NCBI RefSeq assembly: GCF_000284595.1 | Contig: NC_017671.1 | Coordinates: 3,877,001 to 3,941,000 of the forward strand | Direction of reading: 5' to 3' | DNA length: 64,000 bases | DNA from: Stenotrophomonas maltophilia D457 | GTDB taxonomy: Bacteria > Pseudomonadota > Gammaproteobacteria > Xanthomonadales > Xanthomonadaceae | Shown: piece after piece, positions 8,422 through 16,617 of the stretch | How positions within the stretch are numbered: the stretch's first letter is position 1 | Layout: each line of letters starts with the position of its first letter | Position numbers and translations under genes: made by a program | The notes under the pieces: generated by a model | Seen by the model: only the letters and a program-made list of their open reading frames with translations | Database searches by the model: none | Told to the model about the DNA's origin: nothing

Positions 8422-8928
8422 TCAACGGGATCGCTGATAGAAGGAGTCAGTCGTCAGCCGACTTTCAATTACCGATCGAACATAGGCAGCCCGCGCCTTG
8501 CGGGACTGCGAGTATTCGGCAAAAATCGTCATTGCTTCGGACCTCATCTCAGTGCCGCCGGTGGTCGTAAATACGAAAAATGAAGGCTCAAGATAACCAA
8601 CAGTCTCTCGCATAAACCGCTTGCACTCATCAAGCGGAAAATCTGCGGCGTAGTCCGCCCAATCGATATAGCGCCTCCAGAAAGCAGGCGCCCCCCATTC
8701 CCCGCATCTCTCATCAACAAAGAGCTTCAACTCAGAGAGCATGTCGGCGCATGCATCTACAGTTTCATCATCTAAATCCAGCGAAGCAACGCGACCGGGA
8801 TCAACCGCCTGCCAACAAAAAACCATAAAATCCGCAACAAAGCTCTCTTCACAGCCCTCGAAGAAATTACTCTTGTACCAGGCAAGAGTTTTCGCCACAT
8901 CAGTCAATTCATCAGAATCAATCATCAT
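8422..8928 (-). CDS. Probable immunity protein for the Rhs tip
   Basis: A 168-residue acidic, Cys-containing, leaderless (so cytoplasmic) protein of no recognised family. Its ATG overlaps the stop of the tip gene as ATGA, with AAGGTAAG just upstream, so its translation is probably coupled to that of the tip. Base composition is visibly lower in GC than neighbouring housekeeping genes, as is common in variable toxin/immunity ends. Position directly after the variable C-terminal end of an Rhs-core protein is the standard place for an immunity gene. The function is inferred from context only. Confidence 0.6.
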   Translation of the reverse strand: MMIDSDELTDVAKTLAWYKSNFFEGCEESFVADFMVFCWQAVDPGRVASLDLDDETVDACADMLSELKLFVDERCGEWGAPAFWRRYIDWADYAADFPLDECKRFMRETVGYLEPSFFVFTTTGGTEMRSEAMTIFAEYSQSRKARAAYVRSVIESRLTTDSFYQRSR

Positions 8929-9941
8929 CTTACCTTTCCGGCGGCATTAACGCCTGCGTTGACTATCTCACCATTCCGCACATGAACCCAAACCTGCGCC
9001 CCTCCCCTCATCGTCTGAGTGTACGTACTGACACCGGCAGAGGCTGCATCTTGCGTCATTAGCCGCGCGGCAACCGCATCCACCCTTAGGTTCGCCGGGT
9101 TTGAGCTGACACGCTGGAAAAGACCAACAAATCTCATTTGTGAAGCAACCGTAGTGGGATTCACATGCCCTGCGGCGCTTCTAAATACATGCTCTGCTCG
9201 TACCGCAAAATTGAATCGAGCAAGCATTGGAATTGCAGCAGGAACAGAAGCCAGCCCTCCGCCGCCCCGCGAGTACATTGCGGGTATCGCGATATCATGA
9301 AAAAGGGCACCGACGTCAAAGATGTTTCCATTCTTTGTCAAATCTCCCGACAAGCCAAGACGCGACTTTATCTCTTGCCAGTTGGAGTTTGATTCTCCGC
9401 CAGATGCCACGCTCGGAGATGAGCCAGAGGATGGCGCCCTCGGAATCGCGGAGTCAGATGATGTCGGCCCAGTGGCCGTCGTGTTCCCACCGGTACTCTT
9501 ACAAGTACCGTCACTATTCGTGATTCTAGAGCCAGTGCAGCGGCCATCTGGATCAACGAAAGTATAGGGGTTCAGTGCCGAATACATGTATCGATTAAAT
9601 AGGGCTCCGTTGTCCAAGCCCACGTCGACCGGATCTGTCGATAGGAATATCCCGACCAACGGATCGTAGTACCGCTGCTGCATGTACGTCAGACCCGTCG
9701 CCGAGTCCGACACATGCCCGGTGAATCCCGGGCGATCCCCCTTCGCATCACCTACGGTCGCACCATAGGGCTCATAAACGGTGCGCTCGACGATCGCGCC
9801 GTTGGCATCAGAGATGGCAACCGGGGAACCCAGCGCGTCGGTATGCACATACTGGACGATCTCCTGCGCCGAAACACTCACTGTGCCCAGCAACAGTCCC
9901 AACAGAACAGCGACACCAACCAGAATTTTCTTGATCTTCAT
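8925..9941 (-). CDS. Secreted Rhs-associated core protein with variable toxin-like tip
   Basis: A 338-residue protein with its own signal peptide (residues 1-25, cut near SVSA-QE), then the Rhs-associated core: YVHTDALGSPVAISD (31-45), YEPYG, GFTGH, GLTYMQQRYYDPLVGIFLS (83-101) and NPYTFVDPDGR (124-134). A Ser/Thr/Gly-rich linker (about 135-185) leads to a C-terminal domain (about 186-338) containing AEHVFRSAAGHVNP, GGAQVWVHVRNG and NAGVN. That domain is probably a toxin; its spacing of His residues faintly recalls BECR-type RNases, which is a guess. The gene starts 7 bp after the YD-repeat gene and overlaps the next gene by ATGA. Confidence 0.8.
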   Translation of the reverse strand: MKIKKILVGVAVLLGLLLGTVSVSAQEIVQYVHTDALGSPVAISDANGAIVERTVYEPYGATVGDAKGDRPGFTGHVSDSATGLTYMQQRYYDPLVGIFLSTDPVDVGLDNGALFNRYMYSALNPYTFVDPDGRCTGSRITNSDGTCKSTGGNTTATGPTSSDSAIPRAPSSGSSPSVASGGESNSNWQEIKSRLGLSGDLTKNGNIFDVGALFHDIAIPAMYSRGGGGLASVPAAIPMLARFNFAVRAEHVFRSAAGHVNPTTVASQMRFVGLFQRVSSNPANLRVDAVAARLMTQDAASAGVSTYTQTMRGGAQVWVHVRNGEIVNAGVNAAGKVR

Positions 9942-9948
9942 TTTCAGG

Positions 9949-12900
9949 TCACCGAGGGTTGGTCAGGTCGCCGTAATCCACAACGCTCTGCGGATACGGG
10001 TTGGACCAGGCTGAACAACCGCTGGCATTGCAGGCGCGCACAATCTGTACTTCCGCGCAGTAGACCGCGCCCTGAGCTTCGATTGAGCTCTCCGGACCGG
10101 AATACTCGAGCCTTCCGCCGTAGGCCATCATCTCGTAGTTGGTTGCACCCGGCATGCTGGTCCACTTCACCTCGCAGGAGATTTTGGTGGCGCGCCCTTC
10201 CTTCCATTGCGACTTGATGGAATGAATGAACTGCGGCGTACCCGGGGGCGGATTGGAAGCGACGACCACCGTGTTGGAGAAGTCACTGCAGCCAGAGATG
10301 TTGCATGCCCTTACGCGATAGGCGTAGTTGCCGAACACCAGACCATTGCGCTGCGACTGGGTCGAACCGTCGTTCTGGACCGCCGTCCAGGTTCCGCCAT
10401 TGACACTCTCATCCAGCAGGTAGCTGGCCGCCATGGCAACGCCCGTCCAATTCAACGTGACACTGCCCGACGAGGTTCCTGCGGGCGCACTCAGGCTGGG
10501 CGGTGCCGGTGGCCGGATCACTGAAACAACACTCGTCGCCGAGTACACGCCCCACCCCGCATCGTTGCCGGCCCGGACGCGGTAGGCATAGTTGCCGGTC
10601 CCCTTGCCACCGAATGCCTGACTGGTGCTGGCCAGTGAGGCAACCTGTGCCCATGCACCATTGTTGAAGCTCTCCTCCAGTGCATAGCGCAATGCGCCGT
10701 CGACGCTGCTCCACGCAATCGTATAGTTGCCATCGAGACTCTGCCCCGGCACGTTGAGCGAAGGTGCCGCTGCAGGCGGATAGATCACCTGGGTCCGGGC
10801 AACATCTGATTCAGGACCACAGCCCGCTGGGTTACAGCCAAAGACCCGGTACCCATACGTCCCGGCCGGCTTGCCGGAGACCGCGAGACTGCGCGCCGCG
10901 CTCTCCTGCACCGTCTGCCAGGCGCCCGCTCCCACCTGCTCCTGCAGGCGATAGGTTGCCGCGCCCGCCGCTTCCGTCCAAGTAATGCTGTAGCTGCCAT
11001 TGAATGCCGTTGCGGGCGCGCTTACAGCAGCCTTTGCCGCAGGAGGACGCTGCACCACGACACTGGCCGTCGCCGACCAGCCACTGCAGCTGTCCTGTTG
11101 GCAAGCGCGGACAGCATAGCCAAACGTTCCTTCCGCCTTCGCGGACGTGTTCCAGCTACGTTCGGCGCCGTTGTAGATCGTGGCCCAAGCTCCGCCAGCT
11201 GCCTGCTCTCGCAGTTCATAACGGCTGGCGTAAGACACCGCCGTCCACTGCAGTGCATAGGCACCGTTGTTGCTGAACGCGGGCGCGGTCAGGACCGGCG
11301 TAACCGGCGCGACGACCTGGATGGCCTGCGCCACCAGGCTGCCATTGAGGTGGATGTACTCGGTATTGCGGCCCTCCCGGGCATTTTCCTGCCGGCGCAG
11401 CACACCGTCGTTGCCGTACAGCGATCGAATGGTGGCACCGTCATTGGCGCCCGCCGACAGGATGCGCCGGCCATGTGCGTCGTATCGGTATCGCTCCGCG
11501 CTGGCCACACTGCGCAGGCGATTGCCGAAGTCGAAGCTGTAGCCGACGCCGTTGCGGCTGGAGAGGTTGCCCTGTGCGTCGTAGCTCAAGCCCAGAGTGG
11601 TGGCGCCTCCACTGTTCTGTACGTTGGTAAGCCGGTTATGGGTGTCGTACCAATAGACGTGATCCTTGACACCGGTCAGCGCGGCCGAACGCAGGTTGTC
11701 CACAGCATCGTAGGTGTAGCGGTACACGCCATCTCCGCCAAACGAAGGCGAGGTGGCCTGAATCAGACGATCCAGTCCGTCGTAGGCCATGGTGCGCGTG
11801 CGCTGCCCGTCCAGATTGTCGACGATACGCGCGACGTTGCCATTGGCGTCGTACTCATAGGTCGTGTCCAGCGCTCCGGCACTGTCGACCACCCGGGTAG
11901 GCAACTGGCGCTGGTTCTGCGCCATCGTGTGCACGATGCCATTGCCATAGGTGAATTGCTTCATGCCCCCATTGGCGTAGTAAGTCACCCCTGAGGCGTA
12001 GCCTCCCGCCTTGGTCGGCTGGCCCAGCGCGTTGGGCGCATAGTCAACGAAGCGCCCACTCGGATAGGTCAGGCCTGAAAGTGCGCCATTGGCGTTGTAG
12101 GCATATCCCAGCGACTGGATGCCGAGGGTACTGTCACTGGAGGTTTCGGCCGTCAACAACCCACGCTTGTTGTAGGTATAGGTGTTGATCGCCTGCGTCG
12201 TCCCCGCATCGTTTGCCGTGGTCACCGTGGCCGGCTTGCCGTCCCTTGTATACGTCCAGCCCTGGTTGCCATTCCCATCCGGGAACGCAAGTGTCGACAG
12301 CCGATTGCGCGCATCGTAGCCACGAACGATCCTGCGGGCCGCAACCGGTCCAGCATCAGCGTCGCATGCCGTGGTGCTGGAAAGGTCCAGGCCAGCTGCG
12401 CTCCAGGCAAGATTGCCCGCTGCGTCGTAACCCATCAGCGTTGCGCCGGTCTCCGGCTCCACACTCTTGCAGAGCTGCTGATGACCGTCATACACATAAT
12501 TGCGGGCAATCCGGGCGCTGCCGTCCTGGTTGCGGCGCACGATCGAGCGCGGCTTGCCGAAGATGTCGCGATCGATATCGGTGAACGCGCCCGCCGGGTG
12601 AATGATCGACACCGGGGATTCCGTCGACGGCGCACCGAACGCCTGGAAAGTGGTCAGCGTCGTATTGCCCTTGGGGTCGACCACTTTCAAGCCGCCACCC
12701 GCCAGATAACTGGTCAGCGATGTCAGCAGACCGGCCTCGCTGTCGACGGACACCGAGGTCTGCCGCCCCAGCGCGTCGTAGCCGGTCCATGTACCTGTAC
12801 TCAGCACAGCAGACTCGCCAGGGTGCGAGGCGAACACCTGCCGACCCGCTTCGTCGTAGGCAAACCTCTGGTAGCGCTGGGTCACGCCACGCGAGGACTC

Positions 12901-15183
12901 GTCATATTCCTCAGTCAGCAGCGGACGCCAGAAGGCATCGAAATAGACGTTGCGCCGCGCGTTTCCGGTTGCGACGGTCTGCCGCCAATGACCCGCTCCG
13001 ATACCGTACTCGTCGCCGTTGATGGCGGTGAAACTCTGTGTCGTACGTGCCCAAGCCACACTGTCGCCCGCCGGCCAGTCGATGGTGGCCATGCGTCCCA
13101 TTGCGTCATAGCCGTACTGGGTGGTTGCACCGTTCTCATCGGTAACGCTGCTGACCCAGCCATTGTCGTCCACCACCGCCGACTGCACAGCGCCGTCGGC
13201 AAACTGGATCTGCTGTGGCGTGCCGCGCTTCCAGCCGGAAAGCGTAGTGCGATTGCCACGACCGTCATCCACCATGGCCACGGTTCCGTCAGGGTTGTAG
13301 CCCAGTACCTGCTTCAACAACCCATACGAACGCACTTCCGTGGGCCGCATCAGGCCATCGAACGTCGTCTGCTCGACCACCACGCCGGTATTCTCGTTGG
13401 TGACCTTCGCGATCGCGCCCAGAATCCATCTGCTTCGGTCGTCCGCATACTGAGTGGCATCGGTGCGGCTGCCCAAAGGACTGGCGCTATTGACACGCAA
13501 CGGGCGAGCCAGATCATCGAACAACAATATGCTGGTCTGGTAGGTCACGCCATCCTGCTGGATGGCCTCGGCCACGACCGGCCGCACCTGAGCTGTGCTC
13601 GGCTCGTCGCCACTGTAGATCATCCCGTGAAGCGGGGCGAATGGCTGTGATTTCACTTCGTCTTCGGTCATGTAGACCGAGGTGCTGCTCTTGACCACAT
13701 TCCCGGCCGCGTCAATGACGCTGCTACCCAGCAGCCGCCCTTCATTCAGCGCGTACTGCGAGCCATAGCGGTAGGCCGTGCGGGTTCCGTCGGGATTTGA
13801 GATCGTGACCTGCTTTTCCTTCTTGCAGGTCGTGCAGGGGTAGATGGCTGCACCGCCCACGCCGCCCCAGAGCGGCTCGTAGCCGCTGCCATAGTCATAG
13901 CTCCACTGCAGCACCTTCGGCAGGCCCGGTCCCCAGATCTTCTTGGCTCTCAGCGAGACTACGTCGTAGAAAAACGGGGTGACGATTTCGTAGTAGTACG
14001 CCGACTGTGCGATCCGGCGGATGCACTCGCTGGCATGGACGCCACTGCGGTACTGGCGACCATTCGAAAACTGGAACTCACCCATCGCACCGGACGGATG
14101 CTTGATGGTCATGACCAGCGTACCGTCACGCTCCGGCGGCTGCTCCTGACAGGTCTCGTTGCTGTTGCCGTCCCAGTTCACCTTCTCCCAGGCGCGCAGC
14201 GCGCTGGAGTAGGCGTAGGACCAAGTGCTTCCATCGGGCTGGGTAACTGCGGTGAGGCGGTTCTGGCCTTCGACCTGACCGTAGCCATAGTTCCAGGTAC
14301 GGCCCGCGGCAGTCACCGACACCAGAAGCGTGCCGCTGTAGGCCAGCGTGATCTCGCGGCCATCGCTGGACCAGATCCGGGTCGGGTGACCGTTACCGTT
14401 GTACTCGTACTGTACCCAGTTGCCCGACCGGTCCTCTACACGGCTGGCCATGAGGTAGATGCGCGTGCGAGCGATCTTGGTCCTGTCTCCTTCGCCGCCC
14501 GAGCGCTCCAGCGTGCCGCCAAAGCGCGTGAACGCGGTATCGAAGAAGTACGACTCGCCCGAGGTGGTCCTGACCCGATAGCCCTCGCCAGCCAGACCCG
14601 ACTTCATTGGAATACAGTCGATGGCATCGCGATGCGAGGTGCTCCACTTGCGTGCAACGCCGTCTGTCGGCATCGGCGTGTTGTTCCAGGCCCCCAACAT
14701 GGTGCGATCACCACCACCCGGGACATGGATCATGTTGCCCTGCCAGACTTCGTTGAGCCGGAAGGAAATGGGCCACTGAGGCACCATGTCGCCACTGCAA
14801 CGATTGTTCAGCCAGGCGCTCGCGCCGGGGAACATGCCGGTGATGTACGGCGTGTCGACCTCCCAGCCGCCCACACCATCGAGACTGGCGTTGAAGCTGC
14901 CACTCCCGACCAGGTCCATCTCGACACTGAACCGGCGCCGCATCTGCACCGGCAGGGCGTTGTTGCCTGGCAGGCTGACGTCGGTGACGGCAAACTCAGT
15001 CTTGCCGTTGTAGAGGCTGACGCTCTCGCCGAAAAGATCATCCTTCAGCGCCGTCAGGTTCTGGGCGGACTCAATGAGCTTGCGGTATTCCTGGTAGGGC
15101 TCGACTGCCGAGACCGAACCTGCGACCACGCACAGCGTCAGTGCCGTAGCAACACGGCACTGCCAAGCAGCAACTCGCTTCAC
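9949..15183 (-). CDS. Large secreted YD-repeat (Rhs) protein with FN3-like modules
   Basis: A 1744-residue secreted protein with a GTG start preceded by GAGGGG and a signal peptide (to about residue 26, GSVSAVEP). Residues about 260-1250 carry many YD/Rhs repeats, for example YDAMGRMATIDW, YDARNRLSTLAF, YEYDANGNVARI and YRYDAHGRRI. From about 1290 to 1735 there are five FN3-like modules of about 90 residues, opening near PVLTAPAFS, PAAKAAVSAP, PAAAPSLNVP, PAPPSLSAP and PPPGTPQF. The Rhs-associated core normally following the repeats is absent here and is instead encoded by the next gene. It is probably a surface or exported shell protein; the export route beyond Sec is unknown. Confidence 0.88.
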   Translation of the reverse strand: MKRVAAWQCRVATALTLCVVAGSVSAVEPYQEYRKLIESAQNLTALKDDLFGESVSLYNGKTEFAVTDVSLPGNNALPVQMRRRFSVEMDLVGSGSFNASLDGVGGWEVDTPYITGMFPGASAWLNNRCSGDMVPQWPISFRLNEVWQGNMIHVPGGGDRTMLGAWNNTPMPTDGVARKWSTSHRDAIDCIPMKSGLAGEGYRVRTTSGESYFFDTAFTRFGGTLERSGGEGDRTKIARTRIYLMASRVEDRSGNWVQYEYNGNGHPTRIWSSDGREITLAYSGTLLVSVTAAGRTWNYGYGQVEGQNRLTAVTQPDGSTWSYAYSSALRAWEKVNWDGNSNETCQEQPPERDGTLVMTIKHPSGAMGEFQFSNGRQYRSGVHASECIRRIAQSAYYYEIVTPFFYDVVSLRAKKIWGPGLPKVLQWSYDYGSGYEPLWGGVGGAAIYPCTTCKKEKQVTISNPDGTRTAYRYGSQYALNEGRLLGSSVIDAAGNVVKSSTSVYMTEDEVKSQPFAPLHGMIYSGDEPSTAQVRPVVAEAIQQDGVTYQTSILLFDDLARPLRVNSASPLGSRTDATQYADDRSRWILGAIAKVTNENTGVVVEQTTFDGLMRPTEVRSYGLLKQVLGYNPDGTVAMVDDGRGNRTTLSGWKRGTPQQIQFADGAVQSAVVDDNGWVSSVTDENGATTQYGYDAMGRMATIDWPAGDSVAWARTTQSFTAINGDEYGIGAGHWRQTVATGNARRNVYFDAFWRPLLTEEYDESSRGVTQRYQRFAYDEAGRQVFASHPGESAVLSTGTWTGYDALGRQTSVSVDSEAGLLTSLTSYLAGGGLKVVDPKGNTTLTTFQAFGAPSTESPVSIIHPAGAFTDIDRDIFGKPRSIVRRNQDGSARIARNYVYDGHQQLCKSVEPETGATLMGYDAAGNLAWSAAGLDLSSTTACDADAGPVAARRIVRGYDARNRLSTLAFPDGNGNQGWTYTRDGKPATVTTANDAGTTQAINTYTYNKRGLLTAETSSDSTLGIQSLGYAYNANGALSGLTYPSGRFVDYAPNALGQPTKAGGYASGVTYYANGGMKQFTYGNGIVHTMAQNQRQLPTRVVDSAGALDTTYEYDANGNVARIVDNLDGQRTRTMAYDGLDRLIQATSPSFGGDGVYRYTYDAVDNLRSAALTGVKDHVYWYDTHNRLTNVQNSGGATTLGLSYDAQGNLSSRNGVGYSFDFGNRLRSVASAERYRYDAHGRRILSAGANDGATIRSLYGNDGVLRRQENAREGRNTEYIHLNGSLVAQAIQVVAPVTPVLTAPAFSNNGAYALQWTAVSYASRYELREQAAGGAWATIYNGAERSWNTSAKAEGTFGYAVRACQQDSCSGWSATASVVVQRPPAAKAAVSAPATAFNGSYSITWTEAAGAATYRLQEQVGAGAWQTVQESAARSLAVSGKPAGTYGYRVFGCNPAGCGPESDVARTQVIYPPAAAPSLNVPGQSLDGNYTIAWSSVDGALRYALEESFNNGAWAQVASLASTSQAFGGKGTGNYAYRVRAGNDAGWGVYSATSVVSVIRPPAPPSLSAPAGTSSGSVTLNWTGVAMAASYLLDESVNGGTWTAVQNDGSTQSQRNGLVFGNYAYRVRACNISGCSDFSNTVVVASNPPPGTPQFIHSIKSQWKEGRATKISCEVKWTSMPGATNYEMMAYGGRLEYSGPESSIEAQGAVYCAEVQIVRACNASGCSAWSNPYPQSVVDYGDLTNPR

Positions 15184-15348
15184 AATTTTCCCCTCGCGTC
15201 CGCATGCGTAGCCGCGCCAGGACGGCGCGACGTTGCTTCCATGCGACTCTCTCGTTCCTGATTCTAGGCGAGCGCTGCGAACAGATGGAAGGGGTCGTCA
15301 ACGGCAATCATCTGGCACTTGCACGCGACCATTGAATTGCTTAATGCA
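15184..15348. other. Intergenic region upstream of the Rhs operon
   Basis: About 165 bp between the start of the YD-repeat gene and the 3' end of the DUF2867 gene. It must contain the promoter of the three-gene Rhs operon, but no clear -35/-10 pair was found. A GAGGGG ribosome binding site sits next to the GTG start. Confidence 0.4.
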
Positions 15349-15370
15349 CCCACGCATGGCGTGGATCTAC
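15349..15370 (-). repeat. GTAGATCCACGC repeat, forms stop codon of DUF2867 gene
   Basis: Minus-strand copy of the GTAGATCCACGCCATGCGTG palindrome. The TAG of its leading GTAG is the stop codon of the gene that ends at 15367. Confidence 0.8.
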
Positions 15371-15873
15371 CGGTACGCCTGCACCTGCTTCCTCAGCAGA
15401 TGCGGCACGATCAGCCGATGCACGGGTGCAACCGGCAGCATGTACACGCGCCCGAACGCGTTGTGCGTATGGACCACCGTCGCCACTTCCAGCACATCGC
15501 CCTGCCACTGCAGGGCCAGCTGCACACGCAGGTGGCGGTCGTCGTCTTCCAGCACGATGGCATCGTCATCCAGCGACTGCAGGGTGAAGATGCCCAGCCG
15601 TTGCCCCGGACGCGGCTGCGCGATGTCCTGTACCGCACGCAACGAGCCCAGGTGCTTCATGCCGAGCAGGCGCATGCCGCGATTGCGCAGTGCCATCAGC
15701 CCATCGAACCAGCCGGGAATGGTCGCCGCCATGTCGCGATAGGCCTGCAAGGCCGAGCGCCCATCACGACGGGTCGTCGCCTGGCAGGCGTGCACGAAGT
15801 CGGCGCCAGCCAGCTGTGGGCGCAGGATGCTGCCTGCACTCGGCGGGCCGGTCACCACCTGCGTACGGCTCAC
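15367..15873 (-). CDS. DUF2867-domain protein
   Basis: A 168-residue protein matching the DUF2867 pattern, a small domain often found attached to or beside NAD-dependent epimerase-like proteins (for example GMALRNRGMRLLGMKHLGSL, LGIFTLQSLDDDAIVLEDDDRHL, HNAFGRVYMLPVAPVHRLIVP). The GTG start overlaps the stop of the kinase gene as GTGA, so the two are probably translationally coupled. Its stop codon is supplied by a palindromic repeat. Function unknown. Confidence 0.72.
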   Translation of the reverse strand: MSRTQVVTGPPSAGSILRPQLAGADFVHACQATTRRDGRSALQAYRDMAATIPGWFDGLMALRNRGMRLLGMKHLGSLRAVQDIAQPRPGQRLGIFTLQSLDDDAIVLEDDDRHLRVQLALQWQGDVLEVATVVHTHNAFGRVYMLPVAPVHRLIVPHLLRKQVQAYR

Positions 15874-16532
15874 GGCTTCGGCCCCTGCCCCTCGTTGTCT
15901 TCCCAATGCAGGATGCGGCGGGTGACGAAGCGGTAGACCGGCTTGCCGGTGGCGAACCACAGCTCGCGCACCCAGGAGGTGCGCTTGAGCACCCGCTTTT
16001 CCACCGGGGTGAGCGACTCGCGGCAGTACATGCGCTTGTGCTTGAGCAGGTGGCGCAGGTCCTCACGGGCCAGCAGGCGCATCCAGCGCGAGCGCGGGTT
16101 GCCGATCACCGCCAGCTGGAAGTCGATCAGCGCCGGGCGGCCATCGTCGGTGACCAGCCAGTTGGCTTCCTTGGCCAGATCGTTGTGGGCCACGCCATTG
16201 CGATGCAGCTGCTGCAGCAGGCGACGCGCGGCGCGGAACCAGGCCAGGTCACCGCGAGGCGGACGCTGGTACATGGCGTCGCCGGCCATGAAGCTGCGGT
16301 CGAGATGACGTCCATCCCACGCCAGCAGCTGCGGCACATCGGCCATGCCGTGGATGTGGCGCAGTGCGCGTGCTTCACGGCGGGCCAGCCACCAGGCCGG
16401 CAGCCGCAACCACAGTGGTGTGGCGCCCAGATCACGGCGTACAAAGGAGCCGGCCGGCCCTTCCACAAGGAGGATGCGACCGAAGCTGTCGGCCTTCAGG
16501 GCGTGCGAGGGCGTGTCTGACGAATGCGGCAT
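15870..16532 (-). CDS. RIO1-like / lipopolysaccharide-kinase-like protein
   Basis: A 220-residue protein with a reduced protein-kinase fold: LHRNGVAHNDLAKEANWLV matches the catalytic loop (HND..K..N) and ALIDFQLAV the metal-binding DFG-like motif. The N-lobe includes FVRRDLGATPLWLRLPAWWLARREARAL. Such small kinases in xanthomonads are called RIO-type serine/threonine kinases or KDO-kinase-like proteins. The C-terminal 60 residues are basic. The substrate is not known. It is coupled to the DUF2867 gene and divergent from the DedA-fusion gene. Confidence 0.75.
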   Translation of the reverse strand: MPHSSDTPSHALKADSFGRILLVEGPAGSFVRRDLGATPLWLRLPAWWLARREARALRHIHGMADVPQLLAWDGRHLDRSFMAGDAMYQRPPRGDLAWFRAARRLLQQLHRNGVAHNDLAKEANWLVTDDGRPALIDFQLAVIGNPRSRWMRLLAREDLRHLLKHKRMYCRESLTPVEKRVLKRTSWVRELWFATGKPVYRFVTRRILHWEDNEGQGPKP

Positions 16533-16605
16533 GTGCCCATTCTAGGCGATGGCGCCCGTTGCAAACGGTCACCAAGCGGCTGGGAACCAGTCACCTTCAC
16601 GCCCC

Positions 16606-16611
16606 TATAAT
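16606..16611 (+). promoter_or_regulatory. -10 element TATAAT abutting the start codon
   Basis: A perfect TATAAT ends 6 bases before the ATG at 16618, so transcription would begin at or within a base or two of the start codon. No ribosome binding site lies between. The -35 region is weak. This suggests a leaderless mRNA. Confidence 0.55.
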
Positions 16612-16617
16612 CGGGCA

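Noticed and set aside
8925-9941. Core-plus-tip gene as a broken end of the large Rhs gene (pseudogene)
   Set aside because: It has its own start, signal peptide and spacing, and the large protein ends cleanly after FN3 modules; no frameshift signature was seen at the junction.
14035-15261. 408-codon plus-strand frame opposite the YD-repeat gene
   Set aside because: Composition and overlap mark it as a shadow of the Rhs gene.
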